DNA from: Sordariomycetes sp. S80-01Y | Lineage: Eukaryota; Ascomycota; Sordariomycetes | Direction of reading: 5' to 3' | DNA length: 64,000 nt | Assembly: GCA_037042185.1 (NCBI GenBank) | Contig: JAXQJY010000032.1 | Span: 558,001-622,000, forward strand | Shown here: positions 1 to 12,100 of the stretch, piece after piece | How positions within the stretch are numbered: position 1 is the first letter of the stretch | Layout of the letters: each line of letters opens with the position of its first letter | Notes under the pieces: model-generated | What the model saw: the letters and a program-made list of their open reading frames with translations, nothing else | Database searches by the model: none | Told to the model about the DNA's origin: nothing | Program-made: the position numbers and the translations under genes

Positions 1-986
1 TCCCTGACCCCAAGGTCTTGTTGACAAGCCATCTGGACACTGTACCACCGCATATCCCCTACGGCATCGACGACGGCCCGATTACGAAGGACACACAGAT
101 CAGCGGAAGGGGGAGCGTTGATGCGAAGGCTAGCGTCGCCGCCATGATCACAGCGGTGGAGGAGCTTCTGCGGAAAGACGAGATCGATAGGGAGGACGTG
201 ATGGTGCTCTTCGTCGTGGGAGAGGAGGTCTCGGGAGACGGGATGCGGTGGTTCAACGACTCCCTTGACAAGATGGATCACCCCCCGTCGTTCGATGCCG
301 TCATCTTTGGGGAGCCAACCGAGAACAAGCTGGCTTGCGGACACAAGGGGGCTTTGTTCTGCAGCCTTGATGTTCACGGGAAAGCTTCCCACTCCGGATA
401 CCCGTGGCTGGGGAAGTCCGCCAATGAGCTCCTCGTCCGCGCTATGGTCAAGGTTATGGACGCCGACCTGGGCAGCAGTGAACGCTTCGGCAACACCACT
501 ATCAATCTGGGTGTCATGGAAGGTGGTGTAGCAGAGAATGTCGTCCCAGAGAAGGCGCATGCTGGCATCATGGGCAGAGTCGCTCTGGGACCTCAGGAGA
601 CGGGTGGGAAGATTGTACAGGATAGAATCCAGGCGATCCTGGATGAGATTGACGAGGAGGCATTCGACTTCAAGTGCGCGCAAGGCTACGGAAGCATTGA
701 GGCCAACTGCGATGTTGACGGTGCGTCTCGTTTGTACTCGTAGGGGGTTTAAGCTGACCATTCCACAGGCTTCGACACGATGATTGCCAACTACGGCACC
801 GATATGCCCCATCTTCAAGGTGACTTCGAGAGATACCTTTACGGACCTGGAACCATCTTCGTCGCCCACGGACCGAATGAGAATGTCACTGTTGGTGACC
901 TCGAGGCTTCGGTCGAGGGCTACCAAAAGCTGGTTCTCCATGCTCTCGGAGGCAAGGAGAAGAGCGACGTCGGGAGCGAACTTTAA
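1..986 (+). CDS. M20 family metallopeptidase (ArgE/DapE-like), 5' end outside window
   Basis: C-terminal part of an M20A zinc peptidase or deacylase. The frame is open from the window edge and exon 1 runs to 720. A 48-bp intron (721-768, GTGCGT donor, AGCTGACC branch, CCACAG acceptor) is followed by exon 2, 769-986. Visible family motifs are the metal ligand HLDTV, the bridging aspartate in GRGSVDAKAS, the glutamate pair VGEEVSGDG, and EPTENKLACGHKG leading into the lid domain with GKASHSGYPWLGKSANELL. The last metal-site histidine is probably in VAHGPNENVT near the C terminus. Fungal members are often annotated as acetylornithine deacetylase or carboxypeptidase; the substrate cannot be told from the sequence. 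It converges with mri1, with only 27 bp between the two stop codons. Confidence 0.88.
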
Positions 987-1013
987 TGTGGTATCTATTT
1001 GTTTGAATGTTGA

Positions 1014-2180
1014 TCACTGGCTTTCCACTACCCTCGCCCATCTTTCGGGCATGATCTTGCTAAAGTCAAACGCCCCATCAGGGCCCTTTTCCACGGCGCC
1101 TTTCTCGGTCACAACGGTGTCGATCAGCTCAGCCGGTGTCACATCGAAGGCAGGGTTCCAGACCCCGACTCTTTGATCCGCTGTTGCGACCCTTACCTTC
1201 GAACTCTCATCAACCGTGCTATCGGGCCGAATCACGGCCCCGGTGATTTGGGTGAGCTCCTCCTTCTTGCGTTCCTCGATCTTAATCCCGTCGCCGGTCT
1301 TCGTTTCGAGGTCAATGCTAGTCGTGGGCGCAGCCACGATAAACTTGATCCCGTGATACTTGGCGAGCACAGCAAGCTGGTATGTGCCGATCTTGTTGGC
1401 TGTATCTCCGTTGCGAACGACCCGATCTGCACCGACGATGACGGCAGCGATGTTTGACCTGTCTTTTTGCGTACGGAAGAGGGATGCGGCCATAGAGTCC
1501 GTGATAAGGGTGCTGGGAATGTTCTCGAACACAAGCTCGAAGGCTGTCAGGCGACTGCCCTGGTTATACGGCCTCGTTTCGGTACAGTAGGCATGTTTGA
1601 GAAGGCCCTTGGTCTGCAGGGAGCGGATGATTCCCAGAGCGGTTCCGTGGCCTGAGGTGGCCAGCGATCCCGTGTTACAATGAGTGAGCACGGAGACTGG
1701 GGAGGAAGTCGAGGCCGAAGCGTTGGCCTGCAGCCACTCTGCTCCAGAATTGCCGATGGAGATGTTTGTCTCCAGGTCTTTCTTGAAGATAGCCTCGGCT
1801 TCCTCCACAAACGCCTCGATGACCTTTCCCTTGTCGCTGTTTTCCGCAGCGCGTATCCTACTCTTCAACTGATTGATGGCGTTTGTCAGGTCTACTGCAG
1901 TTGGCCGACTCGTCTTCAGATAATCCAACGCCTCGTCGATGTGGGATATGGTATCATCCCGTGTCTCGGTCGGAGGTGGCGAGTTTTGGAGCTCCACGGC
2001 AAGGCCGAGTGATGCGACAATGGCTATAGCTGGTGCACCGCGGACGCGCATGGAATGGATGGACTCGAAGGCCTCGGAACGGTTCGTGACGGAGTCATAG
2101 TGGAACTCGTGAGGAAGGCGTAGTTGGTCGAGGACGGATAGGGAGCCGCGGGTGTACTTGACTGCTTGTAGAGTCGACAT
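1014..2180 (-). CDS. mri1: Methylthioribose-1-phosphate isomerase
   Basis: Single-exon gene, 388 aa from the ATG at 2180. An in-frame ATG at 2240 would add 20 residues, but the protein from 2180 begins with the conserved MSTLQAVKYTRGSLSVLDQ. The enzyme converts methylthioribose-1-phosphate to methylthioribulose-1-phosphate in the methionine salvage pathway and belongs to the eIF2B-alpha/beta/delta fold. Diagnostic segments are SMRVRGAPAIAIVASLGLAVEL, the catalytic cysteine loop THCNTGSLATSGHGTALG, the YCTETRPYNQGSRLTAFEL segment, and the catalytic aspartate in IVGADRVVRNGDTANKIGTY. These, with the methionine-salvage length, separate it from eIF2B subunits. Its 3' end faces the M20 peptidase gene. 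Confidence 0.95.
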   Translation of the reverse strand: MSTLQAVKYTRGSLSVLDQLRLPHEFHYDSVTNRSEAFESIHSMRVRGAPAIAIVASLGLAVELQNSPPPTETRDDTISHIDEALDYLKTSRPTAVDLTNAINQLKSRIRAAENSDKGKVIEAFVEEAEAIFKKDLETNISIGNSGAEWLQANASASTSSPVSVLTHCNTGSLATSGHGTALGIIRSLQTKGLLKHAYCTETRPYNQGSRLTAFELVFENIPSTLITDSMAASLFRTQKDRSNIAAVIVGADRVVRNGDTANKIGTYQLAVLAKYHGIKFIVAAPTTSIDLETKTGDGIKIEERKKEELTQITGAVIRPDSTVDESSKVRVATADQRVGVWNPAFDVTPAELIDTVVTEKGAVEKGPDGAFDFSKIMPERWARVVESQ

Positions 2181-2576
2181 GATGGCAAGCCGAAGGGAAA
2201 TGAATTCGAGGGCCAGTAGATCGCGATATAAATGACTCAATGAGGGAGATGAGAAACCTGAAGCTGTACGATTCGTAGCCTGTGATGCCCCTCCAAAGAC
2301 TCAATTATTCTGCCGCCCCGCCATACGACCTCGAGAAATGGCGTCACAGCTTGCGGCCAATCATTGAGCTCCATCCACCCTCACCGCCTTAGAAGCGACA
2401 GCACGTGTGTCTGTCTGTTGACGACAGGGGTCCCCCAACCCCGGTTCCCATTCCCGAAGCTCGAATTCAAGGAGGCCACTACACAGTACCGACTCCGGAC
2501 AAACGATCTCGGTGCCGCAACATAGACGCTTCCGACCCAAGCCAGCAATGTGAAGAGGGTGAATGAGCTGCTTGCC

Positions 2577-5500
2577 ATGGAACAGCAGCAGACATCCAAG
2601 GTCACCGTCGAGTACCACGACCCGCACGATGTCTACAAGCTGCTTGCGCCGGGCCTAGTACCCCGACTGCCCCTTCACAACCTCCATTGGCAGTCCCACG
2701 CCGGGCCATTGCGATCGATCCAAGCTCTGCACGTCGACCTCGTTCGAGCAGGCGATGACAGCACACCCACGGCCAGCTCGACACCCGCCGAGCGACGATC
2801 CGATAGTACAGCCAGGGACGATGGGTTCCAGACGCAGACCGTGGGCGGTAGGGCCGCCTCAATCGAGACAACAGAGAGCTCCTCGGTTGCTCCAAGCGTG
2901 TCAGGTGGCGTGCAGAGGAGGCATCAGATCCCGGGACTGAGGCGGACGCCCTATCTCAAGGTTCTCCTTGTGCGGTGCGACGACAACGATTCATACAAAT
3001 CCGCCGTTCGCTCAGAGGTGCGCGAATGGATCAAGACAAACACGCCGCCATCTAGTAGCTCGAAAAAGAGCAGCAGCAACCAGGAGAAACACGATGCGTT
3101 TGAGTGGTTGATCGTGCACGTAGTCATCCCCAACACAGCTGCTGCGACCCAGCCGAGGAGCTCCAGCACGAAATCCGAGACTGGAGCATCAGATGGGAAG
3201 AGCTCCTCGCGCTGGCGCTCTGGCTCGACGCCGCTCATGGAGAAATTTCGGTCAGACTTCAATAGCTCCGGCAAGGGTTCACGAGATCGCATTGCGCAGA
3301 TTCGCATTGGCATCAATGACGTGCCGTATGACCTCTTGCCAAGAGTGGTTCCAGCTGTTCCATCCGGGTATACCGAGACAGAGCAAGATGCTGAGCACGC
3401 ATGGTTCGATCTGGTGTCCAAGTTCAAAGACCTTATCCTCAGCTCGTTCGATCGGCGGGTCAGTCAATATGAGGAAGATATCAAGGAAAACGACTCGCGC
3501 CGCAAGTTTCCAGGTTGGAACTTCTGCACATTCTTCATCCTGAAAGAGGGCCTCGCGAGGGGCTTCGAGAACGTAGGACTTGTGGAAGATGCTCTGGTCG
3601 GGTATGATGAGCTGAGCGTGGGTTTGGACTCGGTGCTTGAGGAGCAGGCTCAAGAGGGCTCTCCTGAAAGCCACGGCGGCGCCTTGCTCAGCTACACCGA
3701 AGAGCTGAAGAAGAACACGGAGTCGATTCTGTCAGGCATGTTGGGCGACGAGGACGACGAGGAAGCCGTTGATCTGCAGTCCAAGGATACGAACAACGAG
3801 CAATTCGACGAAATTCCCATCAGTGCCGCAAAGAAGGCTTACAGAGATTTGATCTTGGCGAATAATGTCTCGGTTTTCGACTTCAGATGCTACATCTTTG
3901 CTCGCCAAATAGCCTTGCTACTTCGGCTTGGCAACGCGCAATCGACGCGAGAGGAGCTGCTGGCAAAACTCAAGGAACAACAGGAGTCCATGGTTCACGG
4001 TGTGGCACCCCGCGCCCCTCCGCCGCAGAAGAAGGCTGAGGAGACCGAGAACCTGTCCAGGTTGGCCGAGATCTGCCGGAGAACCTTGGAGTTCATCCCA
4101 GCAGTCTCCCAAGTTATGCGCCAGGATATCACAGCGGCGCTGGCAGGCAAAGACAAGGAAAGCGTTGCTTCGTCCGTGAATCCCACGCAGGTTGAAGCTG
4201 TGGACAACATTATCGCATCGTTCGCATTCTCCGTTGCTCAGCAAATACTAGCGCAGACCTCGACAAAGGCGCTTCCCATCCCCCCTTCTGTCCTACCTCA
4301 CCTAACAGAAGGCGAACAGAAGGCGTCCATCCCCGAGCCCAAGACGATGATGCATCCGGCACGGACTACATCGCTACACATCCGGCCGACTCAACCACAA
4401 CGAGGACCACCTAGTCCCAATCCGTTTGCCACAGGGCGGCGCGCTAGTATTGCAGAGGGCGAATCCCATGATTCCAGCTTCGCCAAATCAGGTCTGGAAG
4501 ACTTCGCTGCTAGGCGTGCGGAGCTCTATCTGCTGTCACGGAGTATCCTGGATGGGCTGGGCAAGAAGCGAGGATGGAGTAACGGATGGCCAGAGGCGCC
4601 TATGATTGGAGAGCCGGATATCCCAGAGATGGAGGAGATCAGCTTGGATGACGACAATGAAGCCAAGCAGGAAGTACCTCCTGGAAAGGCCGAACCCTCG
4701 CCTCTGGGATTGAACAGTCAGCTTCTTCGGACTGCTGTCGATAATACCGACGACTTCTACCGTCTGTACGAGATCTTGACGGACAAGGCCCTGCGTCACT
4801 TTGGAGTGGCAAGTCTTGATCACTCGGTAAGAGCCAACCAATCGGACCTGGCAGTGCTCAAGTACCACCTGAAAGAATATAGGGCAGCTGCCTCCCTCTT
4901 CTGTGAGACCACGCCTCATTACGGCGAGAACGGATGGAGCTGGCTGGAACTGTCCATGCTGGTCATGTACTCGCAGTGTCTCAAGGAACTGAAGGATAAG
5001 GAGTACGTGCGGGTGGCACTCAAGCTTCTGACCAAAGCTTGCATGGCTGAGAAGGAATGGCTACAGCAGCAAGTATCTTTTGGCACCAAACAGGCCCTCC
5101 CAGACATGTCATCGATAGGGGAGGTCGTGGGGAGCGTATCTGATTTGGCCAAGATGTTACCCACCGAGGCCAAGGTGCCGCTAGACAATTTTCTCACCGA
5201 CATCGAGGTCGCAGGAGCCCCTGCCTACGAGGATGGCCGTGATAGCTGCGACCTGACCATTCAGCTTCGCTCCTTATTGCCAGGGGAGCTTCGTGTGGAT
5301 TCAGCGGCTCTGAGGGTCGCAAGCGTTGATGGTGGACCCTGCAAAGAGCTCTGGTTCCAGAATGAAGGAGACTTGTCGATCGTAAGGGGGCAGAATGTCA
5401 TTAAACTACGAAGCAAGGTAAGTCCGTCCAGTCTGGTCTTTTCTCATGCGTATCTGACTTCTGTAGTCGGTGGTTCCAGGAAATTACAAGATAGACCACC

Positions 5501-7194
5501 TGAGCTTCTCGTCCGGGCACCTTCTGCTTCACTTCGACCGGGACCACCAGCAACCCGTTTCACCGTCCGAGACTATCCTCAAACGCTCCGACGTGCGACT
5601 GTACCAGCGTCCTGACACGTTCGACGCCAGCTTGACAGCAGCAAAGCACACAGCCCTCGATAAGAGCAACTCGCTTGACCTTACCCTCAGGACTGGATGG
5701 AACTCCTTGAAGGGTTGCGAAGTCCGCGTAAAGCCTGGAACAGGCGGTCTGCGCATCCTCACTACGGATGCCACGTTCGTGGACTCTCCAGAAATGAGCT
5801 TCGCAAAACCACCAGAGGCCGGCGTCTTCCATTTCGGGCCCTTGGAAGCACACACTGAGGTGGTCGTGCGCTTCCCCTACACCACCGAGCAGGACGTGGT
5901 CACGGTAGCTGCAAAGCTTGAGGTTAGCTATCAGACTGCCGAGTCCGACTCCCCAGCGGACTCCTTTTTCTTCGCCAAATCGGAGTCCATATCGATCGCC
6001 TTGTCTGTAGGTGTCAACGTACAGGACGTCTTCAAGCACAGCTCGCTATTTTCACGGTTCAGCGTGTCCACCGCCAGCACCAACCCTCTGCGGCTGTTCA
6101 AGACGGAGCTGCTGGACTCCGAGCTTTTCACATCGGCGTCTGGCCAGGCGCCTGGACAGAAGGTGCTGATTTTCCCGAAACAGCCCGCCACCTTGCTGTA
6201 CAAGGTCAGCAGGAAGCCAGATGCCAAGCCCAGCAAAGGTGCTGGCAAGACGATGTACTTGAAACTGCACTACAGTCAGCTGGACGAGGAAGTGGAATCG
6301 CTCATCAAGCAGACAATCAGCAAAGGGTTGGAACAATCTCCGCTCACCCCTCTGAGAAGGGATATTTTGGAGATTGTTGAAGACCATGTAAAGGCGAGCT
6401 TCGAGCCTCACGACCTTGAACGAGCCGCCCTTCTCGGATCAGTTCCCACGTCGTTCCTGGATGCCGTTCCGTGGGGAGACCATTACAGAAACCTGGGATC
6501 GATCCAAGGCGTTGATGGAGACGTGGCGTCCGCCGTTACGGCCTTCTTCAAGCAATGGGTCCAAGAGCATCCAAAAGTGCGGATACCGGAACGCAGCGTC
6601 GATTCGGCGTCTTCGATTATGATCCCCGTGGAGATCCCGTCCGTCTCCGTCGTGCACTCTGCCGACATCCGCCTTTCAGACCCGACGCCCACCCTCCTGG
6701 GCTCGACTTCCAACGTCACACCGGCCGTCACAATCGGCCAGGTTCTGTCCGCAACGCTCCACCTCAAGTGGACGCGCATCTGGGACACGGACGATAACTC
6801 CACCAAAGGCGACCAGGAGTTCAGCTACGAGATCAGCGCGCCGTCCGAGTCCTGGCTGCTGGGCGGCCGACGAAAGGGCCATTTCATAATCCCGACGACG
6901 CCCACGTCCTCGACCCCCGAAACGGAAGCCTCGATCCCTCTCATCCTCATCCCCCAAAGGGAGGGCTACCTCTCCTACCCAAGCGTCGAGATCAGGGAAA
7001 TCGGCGACAACGGCGAGCCGGTGCTCGACAGCCCGCAGATGGAGGTCGACATGAGGAATATCGGGGAGACGATCAGGGTCGTGGGCGGGCGGAAAGGCGT
7101 CACCGTCAGCCTGGACGCCGGCGGTCCTGGCGGGGGCCCCCTGGTTGTCGAAGGGAGCAGGATGGTAGCCGGGGGAGGACGGGTAGTTGCTTGA
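2577..7194 (+). CDS. trs130: TRAPPII complex subunit Trs130 (TRAPPC10 family)
   Basis: Large peripheral Golgi tethering subunit of TRAPPII, the complex that activates Ypt31/Rab11-type GTPases. Two exons: 2577-5417 and 5467-7194, joined across a 49-bp intron (GTAAGT donor, CTGTAG acceptor) to give 1,522 aa. The ATG at 2577 (GCCATGG context) is preferred to 2550. Near the N terminus is the family signature PRLPLHNLHWQSHAGPLRSI; then come a long helical region typical of Trs130 (about 130-850) and, in exon 2, a beta-rich C-terminal half resembling the Ig-like trafficking module, with conserved SVGVNVQDVFKHSSLFSRF. Serine-rich linkers (for example SSSSKKSSS) and a disordered stretch around residues 590-660 are present. 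Length agrees with filamentous ascomycete homologues. Confidence 0.93.
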
Positions 7195-7710
7195 AGCTCG
7201 CGAGATCCACAATGGCCCAGCAAAAAGGCGAAGAAAATTGAAGACATATACTCTAACAGCACGCGTCCCAAGTGTCATCGGTCATCGCAAGACAGCGAGA
7301 GCAATCTGTAGTTAGTCATACTCCCGACAAACCCTCAGCACTACAATCATAGTCGTGTTGGGGGAGGGAGCAGAGCAAATGATCCAACAGAACAAAAAAA
7401 AAAACAAGTACGTGAGAATCATTCATCGGCCCACCACATCGAACAAAGCTGGCGCCTCTCGCGGTCCAGGTCCTGTCGAGTCGAGTCAATCCGGCCCCAA
7501 CAGCAGCAGCAACGGAAAAGTCCCAGCGACGACGACGGACGACGGACGACAGGTCATATGCCCTGCGCCAGCGGGCCGTCATCGGGTATTACTGGGGAAG
7601 ACCGCGTCGTCGTCAACGGCGGTGCTCCTGCAGGCGGCAACGGACCATTGGGCAGATGGGACGTGCATTGTGTGTCTGCAGGTATGCGCTCTGGTGTGGT
7701 GTGTGGGAGG

Positions 7711-7728
7711 TGCTGCTGCTGCTGCTGC
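7711..7728. repeat. GCT/CTG trinucleotide microsatellite
   Basis: About six tandem GCT units in the intergenic stretch after trs130, not inside a supported gene. Confidence 0.8.
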
Positions 7729-7833
7729 ATGGCGTCGGGGGAGCATAGCTTACGGGAGCGGCGTGGACATGTGAAGAGGGCGCCCGCGCCGGCAGATGGA
7801 TGGTTGAGAGGATGTTAGCATTGCTTGGGATAG

Positions 7834-7853
7834 TCAGGTCAGGTCAGGTCAGT
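7834..7853. repeat. (TCAGG)n short tandem repeat
   Basis: Roughly four consecutive TCAGG pentamers. No coding context. Confidence 0.75.
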
Positions 7854-8463
7854 CAAATGGGGGCCGCGAAGCAAGGAGAATGGATCTTGTGAAGAATATC
7901 GTTTTGTGGAAGTGTGAACGGACATGCAGATGCCCATGCAGAGTATCGTCGCCGTCTTCTAACCCTGTCTCCGTCTCCATCTTTTGCATAAAAACATCAG
8001 CCCCCGCGATGGCCATGGGAAGCTATTACTTCCATGGCCGCATCGCGATATATGTAGAAACAAGTGCCTGTCGTGAACGCCGTGAAATGCTCGAATCAAT
8101 AATGCTTCCCGGCCCCTCCTCCCCAGCGACATTGTCGCGGACATCACCGCCTGCCAACAAATGCGCGCAAGCCAGGCCAAGCTACTCCGTAAGATGCACC
8201 GTTTTCAAAGCGTGTTGATGTTGTGTTTCCCATGTTGTGTGAGGTAGTGTACAGTGGCGGGTTATGGGCGAAACATGCCAAAGGGCGTAATAAAGGAGTG
8301 GGCGCCGGCGGCGCGGGTATCATAGTGGCTCAAAGGCCAGAAAAGAAGTGAAGACAACATCTCGCGCTTATCCTTCGGCGTGGACCCTGGTGTCGAAGCT
8401 CTGAGGGCAGCCACCAGTTATTAAAGAGCCAAAGCAGCGTCGAGATTGCTCGACAAGCCCTGG

Positions 8464-8999
8464 TTACTTCTTGCCCCGGCTCCCAGATGCTGTGATCTTG
8501 CTCGTGCTCATGAGGTCGCCAATATACTTTTGCAGGAACTTGTTGTTGCTGTCGAGCTTGTCGTGCTCCTCGCGAACGGCTTCGATGCGGTTGAAGATGG
8601 TCAAGAGGGAGTCTTGGAGAGCCTTGGCGTGCCTGGATTGTTAGTCAGAAAAAGCCAGACCAAGTCAAGTGCTTCAACGTACTTTCTCATTTCTTCGCGC
8701 GCCTCCTTGCCCATCTTGTCAATGTCTTCGCTCGTCCGTCGGGGGCTCATTGCTCTGACATCGTCCGGACCGAAATGAGGCTCTACAGGACCAACGGCGG
8801 AGCTGTCGCGCGGCACGACCAGAGGCCCGCTGCTTTTGCGACTCGGCAGTCGTGGGCGCGTTGGTACCGGTTGGTGGATGGTGGTCTCGTTGCCGTCCGA
8901 GGGGGTCGTCGACACGAAGCTGTCAGATCGCTGCGGACCCCCAGGCCGGATGGGGCCACCATTCGAGCTCCCGGATCGTGAGTCTTGGTCGTCTGCCAT
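8464..8999 (-). CDS. SCOC-type short coiled-coil protein (DUF2205, Slo1-like)
   Basis: Two exons on the minus strand: 8999-8683 and 8632-8464, with a 50-bp intron (8633-8682, GTACGT donor, CCAG acceptor), giving 161 aa. The spliced C terminus reads through MGKEAREEMRKHAKALQDSL and NRIEAVREEHDKLDSNNKFL, then QKYIGDLMSTSKI. This amphipathic heptad coiled coil is characteristic of the SCOC/DUF2205 family, whose animal and yeast members bind Arl1/Arl3 GTPases at the Golgi. The N-terminal 90 residues are Ser/Pro-rich and probably disordered. The ATG at 8999 has a strong ACCGCCATGG context; an in-frame ATG at 9176 would give 221 aa. The intron splits the coiled coil, so the unspliced frame loses the conserved domain. 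Confidence 0.85.
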
Positions 9000-9176
9000 G
9001 GCGGTGTTGACAAGGGTTTGTCTCGTATTCGACGTCGTCGTCCAAGGGTCGTCAGTTATCGGAGGATCCACTCTCGACTGGTAGGAGTACGAGTAGCCTG
9101 AGCACGAGGACTGTGACTGATCCGAACCCGACCTCTTGACGGATGGATTGTCGGGAAGCGAGGCTACAGCAAGCAT

Positions 9177-12100
9177 CCACGCGTTTCTAGTTGAAGAGGA
9201 ATAGTTGGGTTCTTAGGGGAAGCCTGCGGGCGAAGCAGGTGGAGGAGAGCCGAGCCTAGGTCCAGAGCGAGCGTGGGGATGTAGGGGATCGTCGTTGTCG
9301 AGAAGAGGTAGACGGCCGTGATCGCTACAGTATGTGAAGGGAAGTCTCGGCGTTGGTGCGTCCGAAGCTCGAGGTCGAATTAGGGGGTGGTGCTGAAGTC
9401 GGTGTACTTGAGCCAAGATACGTCGAAGTTGGCGTAGCCGTCCAGAGCACTCAAGCTGCCAGCGTGCGGCGGCAGAAGATGGACCGGGGCGAGTCTTCGC
9501 AGGATGTCAAGAAGCAGGCGCAATGGAAAGGAGCTGCGAACGAAGGTCGAACGGACAATGTGGGAAGGGGTGAGGTGAGGGAGCTGGAGCGAAAGGTGGA
9601 TTTTTTCCCCTTGAGTCGGGGACGAGAGGGTGGTGGTGGTGCCAGCGGTGGTGGTGAAGAGGAGCCGGGAGTGACAATGCCAGCGCCAGAGCCAGCGCCA
9701 GTGCAACTTGCAGTGGAGTGTTAGTGGGCTGCAGGATCCACAGGTTGAATGATGGAGTCCCCTCTTTTCTCTCCCGAGTCAACAGCGCCTCGCAGCGCGT
9801 GTGAGTCCCTGTGTGACGTGTGACGTCGGGGCTCGTGGGTCCAGGCGTGGCAGCTGCTGGGAGGTGTTCGCTCTGGAGGGACGGATAGCAGTCCAGGCAA
9901 GTTAACGTGAGGTGGCCGGTGGTTGGGGGTGAGTCGACGATGAGCGATGGTGGTCAAGGGAGCAAAGGTAAGGGGGAGAGGAGCACGGAGACTGCCCAGT
10001 GAGGCAGAGAAGAATTGGCAGTACGGAGTACCATTCGGAGCAGCAGTCGGTGAGGTCACCAACGTTGAAGGACGACTTCTCCTGGGGGAAAGAGCGAATG
10101 GGTAAATCCAGCAAATGAGAAGCGAGCAAAGGACAGGCAGGCAAGGGCGCCAAGACCAGCCGCGGCAGCAACCAGCGAGTGAAATGGAAATGAAATGGAC
10201 AGATCGGCGGGGTGTGACGCCATAGGGGCCATAGGGGGCCAGAAGGTGCTTGGGTGCTAGGGGCTGTCAGTGGGTGCTGCCAGTGGGTGCTGCCAGTGGG
10301 TGCTGACCGCACCTACCCCCTGTTCGACCTCAAAGTTGCTCGACTGCACCCTACTGGCTACACGTACAAGTGCCTGCTCCGAACGGAGTATTAGTTGCTG
10401 GGCTATAGGACCCTCGGACTCTATCATACGATAGAAAAGTCGCTTTTTCCCCCACTGGCTTCTCAGGTGGCTGGCTGCCCAGGTGGCTTCCCAGCGCTTT
10501 CCTTCTGCTCGCTCAGACATCAGCATCGTCCCACGTCCTTCACCCCCCTACTCCGTAATAACGAGGTGCACAGGTATCCTCACGTGGGTCCTGCCCTCGT
10601 CGAGCGTTCGCCTCGGGCGCAACCATTGGCACTGCGCGATATCCTCCCAACGGCTCCACTCGGGGACGAACCTGAGCTTGAAGGCATTCCCTTGTTGGGC
10701 TCCCGGAATTCGTCTTTGCGACGTGGGAATGATGGGAATTGGTGGGGGGGCCTGTTAGCCGGGCCGCCCCTACTGCACCCTATCGCTACCAGCCAGCGGC
10801 GGTCATCCCCATCAAGACCTGCACGCTGCACCCCTCACCCTCCGAGTCCGGGCGCCTCGTGCTGCACCTCGAAAGGCCCTGCGTCGACCGCGCTCGTGGC
10901 CACTGGAGGTGCTGCCAAATTCGAAAGGAGAAGGCTCGCAGAGAGACACCGCACTGGCAGTCTTGTCCGCCAAGCTCTGGGCAGAGGAGGCAGAGGAGGC
11001 AAGCGGAACCGGTCAGTCTCGCGCGTTTGACCTTATCGTCAAGCATTTGCCTGTTCGGGAAAGGGCTCCATTGTTGTTCGGGCCTTGGTAGGATGCTGAC
11101 TCGCCCCCTTCGGCACCTTTCAACCCCCTTCCCGCGTTTCTTCTTATCCTTTAGCCAGCCCAGGCTTCTTGGCGTTGCAGAGTCACGCTGAGTCGTCGCG
11201 CGCTTGGGCATCCTCGTGCCCGGGCGACTAGCCGGCGCATTCCAGCACCAGCTGTACTCGTCGTCCTGCCCGCTGCCCCTGTCGCTACCGCTGCCCTCCT
11301 CGAGACCAGGTGACTTGGTGCGCGAAAAACGCGGGGCAAGCTCCAGGATAGAGAAATGAGGATGCGCTTCTTGGCAGCCACGCTACGAGGAGCCGGCGAG
11401 CGGAGGGAAATTGGCACTGGCGGAACAGCTCAAGACGGAAAGGGGGCTTGAGGGGGGTCCCGCTCGCTCAGTCCTTTTTTTCCCTCGCCTCGCCCTCGCA
11501 ACCTTGCCCTTGGAGCCCAGTCCAGGGTCCAGCCAGTCTCCTGGGACTGGGCCTCACCGTCGCCTCCCTCGTCACCGTGTGTAAGGTGGAAGGTGGAAAG
11601 CCGCGCTGATGTCATGAAACGCTGATCAGACGTCTACTTGCGGTGCGACTGAGCTCTGACGCCATCACATGACTGAACACTTGACCGCCTTGAACTTGAA
11701 GTTCGCCTGATGGAAAAGAAAGCGGTGTCTTGCCCTCCCAGACGGCACCACATCGGCCGCCGCCCTGTTGGCGCAGTGCGATGCGCATCGCGTCGTTAGT
11801 TGATAACAGTGACAGTCAATCAGCGCGCGGCTGCTGCACTTGGCAGGACCCTTGATCTTGTTGCTATCCGCCCGCCACATGAGCCTGAGGTGACGGGCCC
11901 CATTCATTTCTTCCATCCGGGCTTCCAGATCAAGCCAACCACCGCTAGGCTCTCTTGGCACAAGATGGCCCCCCAAAGCCCCCCCAAGACCCCCCAAGAC
12001 CCCCTTGACAACATCCGTGGCGAAGGTGACGCTCCGGCAAGTTTGGGACACGCAGCTCATTTCTCCGACTGTGACGACCGGATGAGCCCTGAAACCCCCA

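Larger units (their letters stand above)
7195..8463. other. Intergenic, convergent 3' ends (trs130 / SCOC-like gene)
   Basis: No convincing coding frame. It holds an A-run near 7391-7402, CAG-rich stretches near 7501-7512, a CTG/GCT repeat at about 7711-7728 and four TCAGG units near 7835-7853. It probably contains the 3' untranslated regions of the flanking genes. Confidence 0.6.

Noticed and set aside
10395-11030. 211-aa plus-strand frame in the GC-rich tract
   Set aside because: Composition (Arg/Ser/Pro/Gly) and overlapping long frames on the other strand are typical of GC-rich non-coding DNA.
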